From: Planctomycetota bacterium
Lineage (GTDB): Bacteria > Planctomycetota > Phycisphaerae > UBA1845 > UTPLA1
Length of the DNA: 64,000 bases
Reading direction: 5' to 3'
NCBI GenBank assembly: GCA_003576905.1
Contig: QEVG01000023.1
Location: 16,809 to 80,808, forward strand
The translations under genes and the position numbers were made by a program. Each line of letters opens with the position of its first letter. Within the stretch, counting starts at the first letter, position 1. A model generated the notes under the pieces. It saw nothing but the letters and a program-made list of their open reading frames with translations. It ran no database searches and was not told the origin of the DNA. Positions 1 to 7,939 of the stretch are shown in pieces.

Positions 1-585
1 TTTGACTTCTACCGGCTTGTCCTCGACGACGTGAACATGGCCAGCGTTCAACTCGGCGGAACCAACATCGGCGAGGCCGTCGCCGTCGCGCGCCGCGCCC
101 TGGGCGAAAAGCGTGGCCACCACCGCGCCATCGTCATCATGTCCGACGGGGAGGATCACGGCGAGGCGGCCGTTGACCAGGCCAGGCTCGCCCGCGAGGA
201 GCACATCGCCGTCTATGCCATCGGTGTCGGCGATCAGGAACGCGGGGCCCTCGTACCGATCGACCAGGAAGGCCGGCGAAGTTACCTCATGTACGAAGGC
301 GAGCAGGTCTGGTCGAAAATGAACCCGCAGACGCTCAAGAACATCGCCCTCGCCGGGGGCGGAGAATATCATCCCAGCGGCCAGGTTGCCGCCGGGCAGC
401 GGACGCTCGAATGGATCTACACCGCGAAGCTCGCCCCCTTGCAGGAGGCGGACCTTAAGAAAAAGCGGATTCCGAGCCAGCTGCCGCGCTTTGCATGGCC
501 GGCGTGGCTGGCCCTGCTTCTGCTTGTCATCGAGACGCTCGTCAGCGAGCGTCGCCCGGCCAGACTTCGGAGCGCCCAGGCATGA
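1..585 (+). CDS. batB: BatB-like von Willebrand factor A protein (5' end cut by window edge)
   Basis: The frame is open from the first base, so the start lies upstream. The visible part holds the second half of a VWA domain: a GGTN segment supplies the MIDAS threonine, followed by an SDGEDH motif. The C-terminus has one membrane helix (rich in W, A and L) and a short basic tail. This is the usual shape of BatA/BatB, inner-membrane proteins with a periplasmic VWA domain that serve aerotolerance and envelope stress in Bacteroidetes, Leptospira and planctomycetes. The stop overlaps the next start (ATGA at 582-585), so it is translationally coupled to a TPR protein, then BatD and BatE. That order favours BatB over BatA, but the missing N-terminus prevents certainty. 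Confidence 0.8.
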   Translation, partial: FDFYRLVLDDVNMASVQLGGTNIGEAVAVARRALGEKRGHHRAIVIMSDGEDHGEAAVDQARLAREEHIAVYAIGVGDQERGALVPIDQEGRRSYLMYEGEQVWSKMNPQTLKNIALAGGGEYHPSGQVAAGQRTLEWIYTAKLAPLQEADLKKKRIPSQLPRFAWPAWLALLLLVIETLVSERRPARLRSAQA

Positions 586-1598
586 CGCACAGATACAAAT
601 CCTTTGTGAGGCGATTGCGCACGACCCGGCCGAACTTTTTGCTCCGCGCGTGCGCGGCATTCGCCGTCGGGGCGGTCGCCCTCGCTTCCGCGCCGCCGGC
701 CAATGCGCAGTCGCCCACCGCGCCGACGACCCCCTCGCTTCGCGCGGCCGCCGCCGGCATCGAACAGGGCAACCGACTCCTTGAGGAAGGCCGCTACGAA
801 GAAGCCCTCGCGGAATATGAAAAGGCGCGGGCCAGCCTCCCCGATTCCGCCGAGGTCGCCTACGACCGCGGCATCGCCCTTTACCGCCTCGGGCGCTATT
901 CCGAGGCGGAAAAGGCTTTTCAGGACGCGCTGGAGCCGGGCAACCTCGAACTGGAGGCCAAGGCGAAGTACAACCTCGGTCGCTCGGCGCATGCTGCGGC
1001 CCTGGAAAAGAAGGACAACCTCCCGGACGCGATTAACGACCTGGGCCGCGCGATCAGCTTCTACAACGACGCGCTTCAGATCATCAAGGACGACGCCGAC
1101 GCGAAACTGAACAAGGAGGCCGCCGAGCGACTCCGGGCGTACCTCGAAAAGCTGCTCGCCCAGCAGCAACAGCAGCAACAGGAACAGAAGGACAACCCGA
1201 CCTCACAGCCGAACGAAGAGCCTGCGTCGCAGCCGAACGAGCCGCAGCCGTCTTCCCAGCCTTCCGAGGAGGAAAAGAACAAACAGGACCAGGGGCAGGA
1301 AGGGGACCAGGAGCAGGAAGGCGAGCAGGAGCAGCAGTCAAATCAGGATGGCGAGTCAAAGGAAGACCAGCAGAAGAAGGACCAGAAGGGTCAGTCCAGG
1401 AATCAGGACAAATCGGGCGATGGCAAGCAGGGCCAGCAGCAGCAAGCGCAGGCCAAAGGACAGGAAGGGAAGATGTCCGAAGAAGAGGCCGAGCCGATGC
1501 TCCAGGAGGCCCGCGACGCGGAGCGCCAGCGGCGCGAAGCCAACCGCATGCGCATGATGCGTCTTCGCGGGCGCATCCCCGTTAGACGAGATTGGTAA
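582..1598 (+). CDS. batC: BatC-like TPR protein with Q/E-rich tail
   Basis: 338 aa from the ATG that overlaps the previous stop. This start places a Sec signal peptide at residues 1-43, ending at a NAQ cleavage site; an earlier in-frame ATG at 495 lies inside the VWA gene and is rejected. Residues about 55-165 form three TPR helices pairs (EQGNRLLEEGRYEEALAEYE is the first). Residues 194-297 are extremely rich in Gln, Glu, Lys and Ser, with a run of seven Q. The end (300-338) is a basic helix rich in Met and Arg. BatC proteins are small periplasmic TPR proteins that assemble with BatB; the long low-complexity tail is unusual but is seen in planctomycete versions of the operon. Position between BatB and BatD supports the call. 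Confidence 0.85.
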   Translation: MTHRYKSFVRRLRTTRPNFLLRACAAFAVGAVALASAPPANAQSPTAPTTPSLRAAAAGIEQGNRLLEEGRYEEALAEYEKARASLPDSAEVAYDRGIALYRLGRYSEAEKAFQDALEPGNLELEAKAKYNLGRSAHAAALEKKDNLPDAINDLGRAISFYNDALQIIKDDADAKLNKEAAERLRAYLEKLLAQQQQQQQEQKDNPTSQPNEEPASQPNEPQPSSQPSEEEKNKQDQGQEGDQEQEGEQEQQSNQDGESKEDQQKKDQKGQSRNQDKSGDGKQGQQQQAQAKGQEGKMSEEEAEPMLQEARDAERQRREANRMRMMRLRGRIPVRRDW

Positions 1599-1615
1599 GA
1601 GAATGTGACACACCC

Positions 1616-3394
1616 ATGACCAGGAAGACCAAGAGACCCGCCGCGATCGTGTTCGTCGCCGCCGCGCTGCTCGCGGCAGACTCGGCCCGCGCCCAGTCCG
1701 TCCGCGCCGAGATTTCCAGCGAACAGGCCGAAGTCGGCGAGGTGCTCGATCTCTATATCACGATCGTAAATCCCTCGCAGGCTACGGCGCCCGCGCCGCC
1801 TAAGACCCGGGACTTCGACATTCGAATCGCTTCAGTGACTCCTTCCGAAAGCACCCAGGTTCGGATCGTCAACGGCCAGATGACCCGCGAAGTGTCCTAC
1901 ACCTATCGTTACTCGGTCCGCCCGCTGCGAAACGGAAATCTGGTCGTTCCCCCGTTCATCTACAAGGAAAAGGGCCGCACATTCACCAGCCGACCCATTC
2001 CCGTTTCCGTCGGCCAGGCCACCGCCGGCCCCTTTGTCCTGTGCGAAGTCGAGATCCCGCGCAATGTGGCCTACATCGGCGAGCCCGTTCCGATGGCGCT
2101 CAAGATTTACGTGCGTCAGTTTCAGCAGGTCGGCTATGGCGTCCTGGATGCCAGCCAGATGTGGACGCTCCGCGACCGGGCGTGCCAGTGGGGCGTCTTT
2201 GCCGACGGCAACCTCTCGCCGGGCGTGCAGGAGGTTCGCCGCAAGGACGACGCCGGCGTCGAGCGCGACTTCTACGTCTTTTCCGTCGAGACCACGATCT
2301 ATCCCAACAAGTCGGGGCCCTTCGACTTCGGCGAGATTGAGTTCATTTACAAATACCCCCTCCAGCTTTCGCGATCGCTCATGGGCTACCAGATCGAGCG
2401 CGCGCGCCGCATCGCCGCCACGCCGACCCTGCCCGAACTGACCATCGAGCCGATCCCCACCGAGGGCCGCCCGCCGGACTTCAACGGCGCGATCGGCGTC
2501 TATTCAATCACCACGTCCGCAAAGCCCACCGAAATCCCCGTCGGCGACCCCATCACGCTCAGCCTGTCGATCCGAGGGGCGGGCTCGCTCGAACGCCTGA
2601 CACCGCCGCGGCTCGATCAGGTCGCCGCGCTGACGCGCGATTTTGAAGTCTCCTCCGACATACCCGCCGGGCGAATCGAAAACGACCGGAAGTTCTTCGC
2701 CGTCACGATCCGCCCGCTCCGCGAAGACGTAAAGCAGATCCCCGCGATTCCCATGAGCTACTTCAATCCGGCGACCGCCCGGTTTGAAACCGCCCTCAGC
2801 CGACCCATTCCGATTACCGTCACGGCCGCGGTCCGGCTCGCCCTGCCGGAGTCGCCGCAGTCCGACCTCGCCCAGGGGGCGGGCGTCCTGGCCCCGTTGG
2901 TCGAGACCACCGAGGGGCTTTTTCCGAATTACGACCGGCCCGAGGCCGTGCTGGCGAATCAGTCCGCCTCCCTCGGCACGGGCGTCTGGGTGCTGCTGCT
3001 TGTCATGCCCCTCGCCTACGTCGCGACGTGGATTGTCCAATCGCGCTCCGCGCGCCTGCGCAACAACGAGGCCCTGCGCCGCCGGAGCCAGGCGCTGGGC
3101 GCAGCGAAGAAGCTTCTCCAGTCGCCGCAGGCCGAGTCGCCCGGTACCGTCCGCGCAGCGGTCATGGGTTACATCGCCGACTGCTGCAATGTGCCCGCCG
3201 GGGGGCTTACGCGCTCCGAGGCGGTTCGGCTTGCGGCGTCGCGCGGACTGCCCCGCGACGTGACCGAGCGACTCGACCGGTTCATCGAGGATCTCGAGTA
3301 TGCCGAGTACGGCGGTTCTGCCGCTGCGCCGGCGGCCCCGGCCGGGCGGGCCCTTGGCCTCATCCAGGAAATGGAGCAAGCCGGCTTCCGATGA
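1616..3394 (+). CDS. batD: BatD-like aerotolerance protein
   Basis: 592 aa. The ATG at 1616 gives a signal peptide (MTRKTKRPAAIVFVAAALLA, cleavage after RAQ); a TTG 24 bases upstream is the only in-frame alternative. The body consists of repeated beta-sandwich domains typical of the BatD/'oxygen tolerance' family: the opening segment after the signal has the family pattern 'E..GE...L.I.i.N', and domains follow to about residue 440. One membrane helix lies at about 456-477 (VWVLLLVMPLAYVATWIV), followed by a cytoplasmic helical tail of about 115 residues. The tail resembles those of other long BatD proteins. It is 17 bases from batC and overlaps batE by ATGA, so all four genes are probably one transcript. 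Confidence 0.85.
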   Translation: MTRKTKRPAAIVFVAAALLAADSARAQSVRAEISSEQAEVGEVLDLYITIVNPSQATAPAPPKTRDFDIRIASVTPSESTQVRIVNGQMTREVSYTYRYSVRPLRNGNLVVPPFIYKEKGRTFTSRPIPVSVGQATAGPFVLCEVEIPRNVAYIGEPVPMALKIYVRQFQQVGYGVLDASQMWTLRDRACQWGVFADGNLSPGVQEVRRKDDAGVERDFYVFSVETTIYPNKSGPFDFGEIEFIYKYPLQLSRSLMGYQIERARRIAATPTLPELTIEPIPTEGRPPDFNGAIGVYSITTSAKPTEIPVGDPITLSLSIRGAGSLERLTPPRLDQVAALTRDFEVSSDIPAGRIENDRKFFAVTIRPLREDVKQIPAIPMSYFNPATARFETALSRPIPITVTAAVRLALPESPQSDLAQGAGVLAPLVETTEGLFPNYDRPEAVLANQSASLGTGVWVLLLVMPLAYVATWIVQSRSARLRNNEALRRRSQALGAAKKLLQSPQAESPGTVRAAVMGYIADCCNVPAGGLTRSEAVRLAASRGLPRDVTERLDRFIEDLEYAEYGGSAAAPAAPAGRALGLIQEMEQAGFR

Positions 3395-4275
3395 CGCGTA
3401 TTTGCCTGCATTTGGCAAGGCCCCGACGGCGTCGCGCCTTCGCGACGGCTGCGTGGATTCTCCTGGCCGGCGCTGCGCTCGCCCGCGCGCAGGATGCCGC
3501 GGCTCCGCGGCTGCCCGTCACCGAGGCCGACCGCCGCGCCGTTCTGGCCCAGGCCCTCAAGGATTTTGAGTCCGCGGCCGCCCTCAAGAGCCACTCCAGC
3601 GACGACGCGCGAAGGCTCTACGATGCCGCCCGGGCGGGGTTTCAGGCGCTCATCGACAGCGGCATTGTCAACGGCCGCCTCTATTACAACCTCGCCAACG
3701 CGCAGCTCCGCCTCGGCGACGTCGGCCGCGCCATCGCCAATTATCGCCGCGCCCTTCGCCTCATTCCCGGCGACGTTCAGGCACAGAAAAACCTCGACTT
3801 CGCCCGGAAGCTCTGCGAGGTTCGCTTTCGAAAGCCAGCCTCCAGTGCCATGATGGAGACGCTCTTTTTCTGGCATTTCAGCACGTCGACCGCCGCCCGC
3901 ACCCGCGCCGCACTCGCCGCCTATGTCCTCTTCTGGCTGCTGGCCCTCGCCGCGCGCATGGCGCCGCGCCGCCTTCCCGCCCTGACGTGGCTCATCGTCG
4001 CGATCGGCGCGCTGGCCCTCGTCGTCGGCGCCAGCGCGGCCTGGGACATCGCCCATTCCGACGCCCGCGCCGGCGTCCTGATCGCCGACGACGTCACACT
4101 TCGCAAGGGCAACGGCGCGTACTATGAGCCGCAGCTTGAACAGTCTCTTCCGCGGGGCGTTGAATTCGACCTCATCGAGACCCGAACCGATGTCGACGGA
4201 AACCCGTGGCTCCACATCCGCCTGCCCGACGACAAGGAGGGCTGGTTGCCGGCGGATCAGGCCGAACTGATCTGA
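3391..4275 (+). CDS. batE: BatE-like TPR and SH3 protein
   Basis: 294 aa, starting at the ATGA overlap with batD. Residues 1-33 are a signal peptide with a strongly basic n-region (RPRRRR). A TPR pair covers about 76-140, with GRLYYNLANAQLRLGDVGRA as the clearest repeat. Two membrane helices lie at about 173-190 and 198-217. Residues 226-294 are a bacterial SH3-like domain (DVTLRKGNGAYYE ... GVEFDLIETR ... GWLPADQAELI). TPR, paired helices, then SH3 is the architecture expected of BatE in planctomycete and Bacteroidetes operons. It closes the operon: no same-strand gene follows for 312 bases. Confidence 0.82.
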   Translation: MTRICLHLARPRRRRAFATAAWILLAGAALARAQDAAAPRLPVTEADRRAVLAQALKDFESAAALKSHSSDDARRLYDAARAGFQALIDSGIVNGRLYYNLANAQLRLGDVGRAIANYRRALRLIPGDVQAQKNLDFARKLCEVRFRKPASSAMMETLFFWHFSTSTAARTRAALAAYVLFWLLALAARMAPRRLPALTWLIVAIGALALVVGASAAWDIAHSDARAGVLIADDVTLRKGNGAYYEPQLEQSLPRGVEFDLIETRTDVDGNPWLHIRLPDDKEGWLPADQAELI

Positions 4276-4587
4276 AGCAACCCCGCCGCGTGCGGCCGCG
4301 CGAAGCGCCTGCATCAAGGGCAGAGCGTCCCCGGCGTTTTCGACCGCTCGGCGCACCACACGGGATCAGTTGCCCTCGCGCCCCAATCACCCCCCTCCAG
4401 CGTCTCGCATAAGAACAATCGTCCGAAAAGGTTATGGGGCGACCTGCCGATTTACGGTGAATTCCCTGACGCTCAACCACGCTCGCGGTTGGACCGATCC
4501 GTCCGGCGGAGTACCATTACAGAAAGGAGAAGGGGAGGCCGCCGGTCAGAGGCCCGGGCGGCGCCAACGCCTTCAGGAGGTCTTCAC
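4276..4587. other. Intergenic region after the bat operon
   Basis: 312 bases with no credible coding frame. I see no clear terminator hairpin. The 3' half contains a weak promoter-like pair and the ribosome binding site of the next gene, so it is best read as the leader of that gene. Confidence 0.6.
4489..4517 (+). promoter_or_regulatory. Weak sigma70-like promoter candidate
   Basis: TTGGAC (4489-4494) and TACCAT (4512-4517) are separated by 17 bases. They lie 71 bases before the GTG start at 4588. The match is partial (3/6 and 4/6), so this is only a suggestion. Confidence 0.25.
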
Positions 4588-5088
4588 GTGAGCGCTGCCG
4601 ATCCTGTTCCGTCCGCCACGCAGCACGCCGCCGATGCCTCCCGGGGCCCGCTCTCCGGCGGCGTCGGGATCTTCGTCTTCATCGCGCTGTTCGGGGCCGC
4701 CGCGTTTCTGACCTATCGAACACTCACGACAGCCCCGATTCCGCCCGCCGAGCCGCTCAAGCTGACTTTCTACTGCGTCGAAGCCAGGAAGCCCTTCGAC
4801 TACGACATCAAGGAGGGCGAGAAATGGCCGATCGTCTCGCCCTACACCGGAAAGGCCACCGGATACCCGGCCGAAAAGTGCTATTGGACCAAGGACGGCA
4901 AGAGGACTGAAGAGCCGACCTACGTCGTCCTCAATGAAACCCTGGGAAAAAGCGGCGACACGATCTGCCCCGTCTGCGGGCGGCTTGTAATCGGGCACAA
5001 TCCCATGCCCGATGAGTCCGTGCCCCTGGCCGGTTCGACCACTCAGCCGGCCGCGCCGCCGACCACGCAGTCTGCCGGCGCGGATTGA
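4588..5088 (+). CDS. Membrane-anchored protein with four-cysteine, zinc-ribbon-like domain
   Basis: 166 aa. The GTG start is chosen because a perfect AGGAGG lies at 4575-4580, 7 bases upstream; the frame is open further up but has no ribosome binding site there. A single membrane helix spans residues 25-43. The soluble domain has four cysteines, C63, C98 and the C127-P-V-C130 knuckle, that could bind one zinc. The last 20 residues are a Pro/Thr/Ala-rich tail. I do not recognise the family. It stands between the bat operon and a tiny membrane protein, both on the same strand. Confidence 0.75.
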   Translation: MSAADPVPSATQHAADASRGPLSGGVGIFVFIALFGAAAFLTYRTLTTAPIPPAEPLKLTFYCVEARKPFDYDIKEGEKWPIVSPYTGKATGYPAEKCYWTKDGKRTEEPTYVVLNETLGKSGDTICPVCGRLVIGHNPMPDESVPLAGSTTQPAAPPTTQSAGAD

Positions 5089-5097
5089 GCGCGTTCC

Positions 5098-5124
5098 GGG
5101 CGGCATTGCCTGCGCATGCCGCCC
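5098..5124. terminator. Hairpin after the four-cysteine gene
   Basis: A perfect 9-bp stem (GGGCGGCAT / ATGCCGCCC) with a 9-base loop begins 10 bases after the stop. There is no T-run on the plus strand, so it may be a weak or Rho-assisted terminator, or an mRNA-stabilising hairpin. Confidence 0.4.
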
Positions 5125-5170
5125 TGCATGTCCTGTTCCTGATCGGGGGGAAGAACGAGAGGTAAGGACC

Positions 5171-5323
5171 ATGTTCGACCCCTTTGCAAGTCTCAGAAGC
5201 TGGATCGGCATCATGCTCGATGTGGTCGACACGCTTGTCGCCGCGTTTCTCACGCCGGTCTTCGGCCTTCTCGGCATTCCGATCCCCAGCGTGACCGACC
5301 TGATTCTGTCCGGACTCGCCTGA
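5171..5323 (+). CDS. Small hydrophobic protein, 50 aa
   Basis: The ATG at 5171 follows a purine-rich GAGAGGTAAGG ribosome binding site. The peptide is mostly hydrophobic: an amphipathic start (MFDPFASLRSW) and one long apolar stretch over residues about 13-38 containing three Pro-Ile/Pro-Val turns. It could be a single-pass or re-entrant membrane peptide. No family is recognisable. Evidence that it is real: a good ribosome binding site, a compact frame that does not overlap neighbours, and a sensible composition. Moderate confidence only. Confidence 0.5.
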   Translation: MFDPFASLRSWIGIMLDVVDTLVAAFLTPVFGLLGIPIPSVTDLILSGLA

Positions 5324-5396
5324 CGATGGCGGCCCGATGCGCGCCGGCCCTGCTCGTTCATGCTCCCGTCCATCGCGGCGCCGGTGGATCATTCTG

Positions 5397-5402
5397 TATA
5401 AT
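5397..5402 (+). promoter_or_regulatory. Perfect TATAAT -10 element
   Basis: An exact TATAAT lies 87 bases before the ATG of the dockerin protein at 5489, in an otherwise GC-rich gap. No good -35 is present at 16-18 bases. It is a likely promoter of that gene. Confidence 0.42.
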
Positions 5403-5488
5403 GAAGCCCGCACCGCCGACTCCGGCACATGTACCCGCGCTCGCGCCCGACTGACCGGCCCGCGGAGCGCGGGCAGAAGGAACGCGCC

Positions 5489-6871
5489 ATGCCGACGATT
5501 CGTCGTATCACGCTCCTGGGCGTCGTCGCCGTCTTCGTCTCGCCGGCCATCGCCGGACCCGGCCCGGACATAGCCGTCTGCGACATCCAGAGCCTGACCC
5601 AGTACGGCCGCGTCGGTGAAACCGGCGCCGGCGTCGTCGGCCTGGCCTTCGGCACGACCCACTACAACGCCGGGGATGCGGGCGTCGAATTCGCGAGCCT
5701 CCCCGGCACCCAACACCCCGTCATGACGCAGAACCTTTATCGCCGCGCCGTCGTCGAGGGGCACACCCGGTTTGAGCAGATCGGCCAGTCATGGGTCTTC
5801 AACAGCTATTGTCCTCTCCAGCAGAGCGCCTGTGCCGCATGCCAGCCGGACGGCATTTGCGGACCCACGCTGGGCGCCGGATGTTCGACGCCTCACTCGG
5901 CCGCCAATCATGCCGGGCAGGCCAATCTCTCGGCGCGCGGCTTCGTGAACCCGTTCACCGGCTCATTTCCCGCGAACCTCAACAGCCACGCCCACGCGCA
6001 CGACGCGGTGTCGCATCGCATCCAGGTCCGCGATGCCGACCTGATGATGCCGGCCGCCGATTATTACATGGAGTCCATCGTCGTCGCGCCCGATGACGCC
6101 GCCGCCGGGAATCATCTGAACAACGTCGCATACCGGCCCGTCGGCGTGTCGGGCCCCAACGCGTCCGGCGTTTTCTCCTTCCCCGGCCTCGGCGGCACGA
6201 TTCAGGACACGCCCGCCCTCGCCGCATGGGACGGCGCGACGCGGATCGCGCTCGACCCCTCGCCGGGCGTCGACGGCCGCTTGATCATCGCATACGAAGT
6301 CACGCCGATCGGAGGAGGCCTCCACCACTACGAGTACGCCATCTTCAACCAGAACAACGACGCCGCGGTCGGCGCGCTGACGATTCCCGTTGATCCGTGC
6401 GCCGCAGTTACGAACACCGACTTTCACGCGGTCGCCAATCACCCGCCCGTGCCCGACGCGCCGAGCTACTCGAATGAGCCGTGGGCGGTCGATGTCAGTG
6501 CCAGCGCGATCACCTGGGCCACGCAGACCTTCGCCGAAAACCAGAACGCCAATGCGATTCGCTGGGGCACGATGTACAACTTCCGCTTCGACGCCGCCGG
6601 ACCGCCGACGCTCGTCACGGCCACGATCGGCATGTTCAAGACCGGGGCACTGGCCGATGTCGCCATCATGGCCCCGGGCCGTCCCGCCGGGCTGGCGGCG
6701 GATATCAATGCCGATTGCAACTTCGACGCCGCGGACACGGCGATACTTGTGGACGTGCTTATCGGCATCGACACCGACCCCGGCCACGTGGACCGCGCGG
6801 ACCTCGATGCCAACGGCCTTAACGACGCCCGCGATATCCCCGTTTTCGTGGCCGAATGGCTAGCGGATTGA
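5489..6871 (+). CDS. Secreted protein with C-terminal dockerin-like repeats
   Basis: 460 aa from the ATG preceded by AGAAGGA. A signal peptide occupies residues 1-22 (cleavage near SPAIAG). The central 380 residues are a Thr/Asn/Ala-rich beta protein with a small Cys cluster (NSYCPLQQSACAACQPDGIC) that probably forms disulfides; no catalytic motif is recognised. The last ~60 residues carry two calcium-loop repeats (DINADCNFDAADTAILVDVL and DLDANGLNDARDIPVFVAEW). This is the dockerin-like tail common on secreted planctomycete proteins. By analogy the tail may attach the protein to a surface or partner; a cohesin partner is not seen in the window. No close functional assignment is possible. Confidence 0.85.
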   Translation: MPTIRRITLLGVVAVFVSPAIAGPGPDIAVCDIQSLTQYGRVGETGAGVVGLAFGTTHYNAGDAGVEFASLPGTQHPVMTQNLYRRAVVEGHTRFEQIGQSWVFNSYCPLQQSACAACQPDGICGPTLGAGCSTPHSAANHAGQANLSARGFVNPFTGSFPANLNSHAHAHDAVSHRIQVRDADLMMPAADYYMESIVVAPDDAAAGNHLNNVAYRPVGVSGPNASGVFSFPGLGGTIQDTPALAAWDGATRIALDPSPGVDGRLIIAYEVTPIGGGLHHYEYAIFNQNNDAAVGALTIPVDPCAAVTNTDFHAVANHPPVPDAPSYSNEPWAVDVSASAITWATQTFAENQNANAIRWGTMYNFRFDAAGPPTLVTATIGMFKTGALADVAIMAPGRPAGLAADINADCNFDAADTAILVDVLIGIDTDPGHVDRADLDANGLNDARDIPVFVAEWLAD

Positions 6872-6926
6872 AAAGCCTCCGGCGGTCTTCGCAATCCACC
6901 GGCACCGCACCTATCATCCCCCTCCC

Positions 6927-7883
6927 ATGGCGAACGCCCCTGAAAATCCCGAGGGCTTCCCCGGCGCGATCCGACTCTTTCGCGCCGCCGGGATCAATGT
7001 ATACCTCCACTGGTCCTGGGCCGTCGTCGCCCTGATCATGATCCAGGGCCGCGCGGACGCGTACTCCGCACCCATCTGGGGCGCGGCGGAGTACGTCACC
7101 CTTTTCGCCATCGTCCTCATGCACGAGTTCGGCCACGCCCTGGCCTGCCGGAGCGTCGGCGGTCGGGCCGATCGTATCCTGCTCTGGCCTCTCGGCGGCA
7201 TCGCCTACGTCAATCCGCCGCGCCGCCCCGGCGCGGTCCTGTGGAGCATCGCCGCCGGGCCGCTCGTAAACGTCGTCCTCGTTCCGGTCACGCTCGGCGT
7301 GCTGATCGCCCTGAACACGTTTGCGCCCAGCGCCCCGGACGACCTGGTCCACTACGTCGATACCGTCGCGATCATCAACATCGGCCTGCTCGTCTTCAAC
7401 CTGCTGCCGATCTACCCGCTCGACGGCGGACAGATTGTCCAGTCCATCCTCTGGTCCTTTCTCGGCCTGCCGCGCAGCCTGACCATCGCCGCGACGATTG
7501 GCATGATCGGCGCAGCCGGCGTCATCATCATGGCACTTATGGCCCGCAACGTCTGGCTTATCGTTATCGCCGTCTTCGGAATCAGCCAGTCGTGGTCCGG
7601 GCTCCTCCGCGCCGCCCAGCTTCGCAAGGCACTGAAAGTCCCCCGGCATGCACACCTGAGCTGCCCCGCGTGCCACGAGGCCCCGCCCTCCGGGCCGCTG
7701 TGGCCCTGCCGCTGTCCGAGCCGACGCTTTGACGCCTTCGCCTACGGCGGCGTCTGCCCCTTCTGCGGTGTCACTTATCCGCGCGTGTTCTGCCCATTCT
7801 GCGGAGAAGTCGCGCCCCCGGCGGCGTGGTTTCCGCCGGCGGCGGCCGCCCCGCCGCCGCCCGAGCCGGTGCGGCACGCCTAG
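6927..7883 (+). CDS. Site-2 protease family membrane metalloprotease with zinc-ribbon tail
   Basis: 318 aa peptidase M50. The zinc ligands are in the HEFGH motif at residues 66-70, and the third ligand is in the LDGG motif (165-168, within NLLPIYPLDGG). Both lie in membrane helices, and about five or six helices cover residues 25-235. These enzymes cut substrates inside the membrane; spore-cortex SpoIVFB-type members share this short layout. The cytoplasmic tail (240-318) has three cysteine pairs: C246/C249, C261/C263 and C277/C280, plus C289/C292, which look like zinc ribbons, then a Pro/Ala-rich end. The substrate is unknown. It begins 55 bases after the dockerin protein and may be co-transcribed. 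Confidence 0.88.
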   Translation: MANAPENPEGFPGAIRLFRAAGINVYLHWSWAVVALIMIQGRADAYSAPIWGAAEYVTLFAIVLMHEFGHALACRSVGGRADRILLWPLGGIAYVNPPRRPGAVLWSIAAGPLVNVVLVPVTLGVLIALNTFAPSAPDDLVHYVDTVAIINIGLLVFNLLPIYPLDGGQIVQSILWSFLGLPRSLTIAATIGMIGAAGVIIMALMARNVWLIVIAVFGISQSWSGLLRAAQLRKALKVPRHAHLSCPACHEAPPSGPLWPCRCPSRRFDAFAYGGVCPFCGVTYPRVFCPFCGEVAPPAAWFPPAAAAPPPPEPVRHA

Positions 7884-7939
7884 CCGCGTACCAACCGCTT
7901 ACTCTCGCTTAAGAATAGTGGGATCTCGCCGGAAATGCC

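Noticed and set aside
1150..1460. Repeated CAG/AAG/GAG-rich tract as possible microsatellite
   Set aside because: The tract is the in-frame Gln/Glu/Lys-rich tail of BatC with codon variation rather than a pure repeat.
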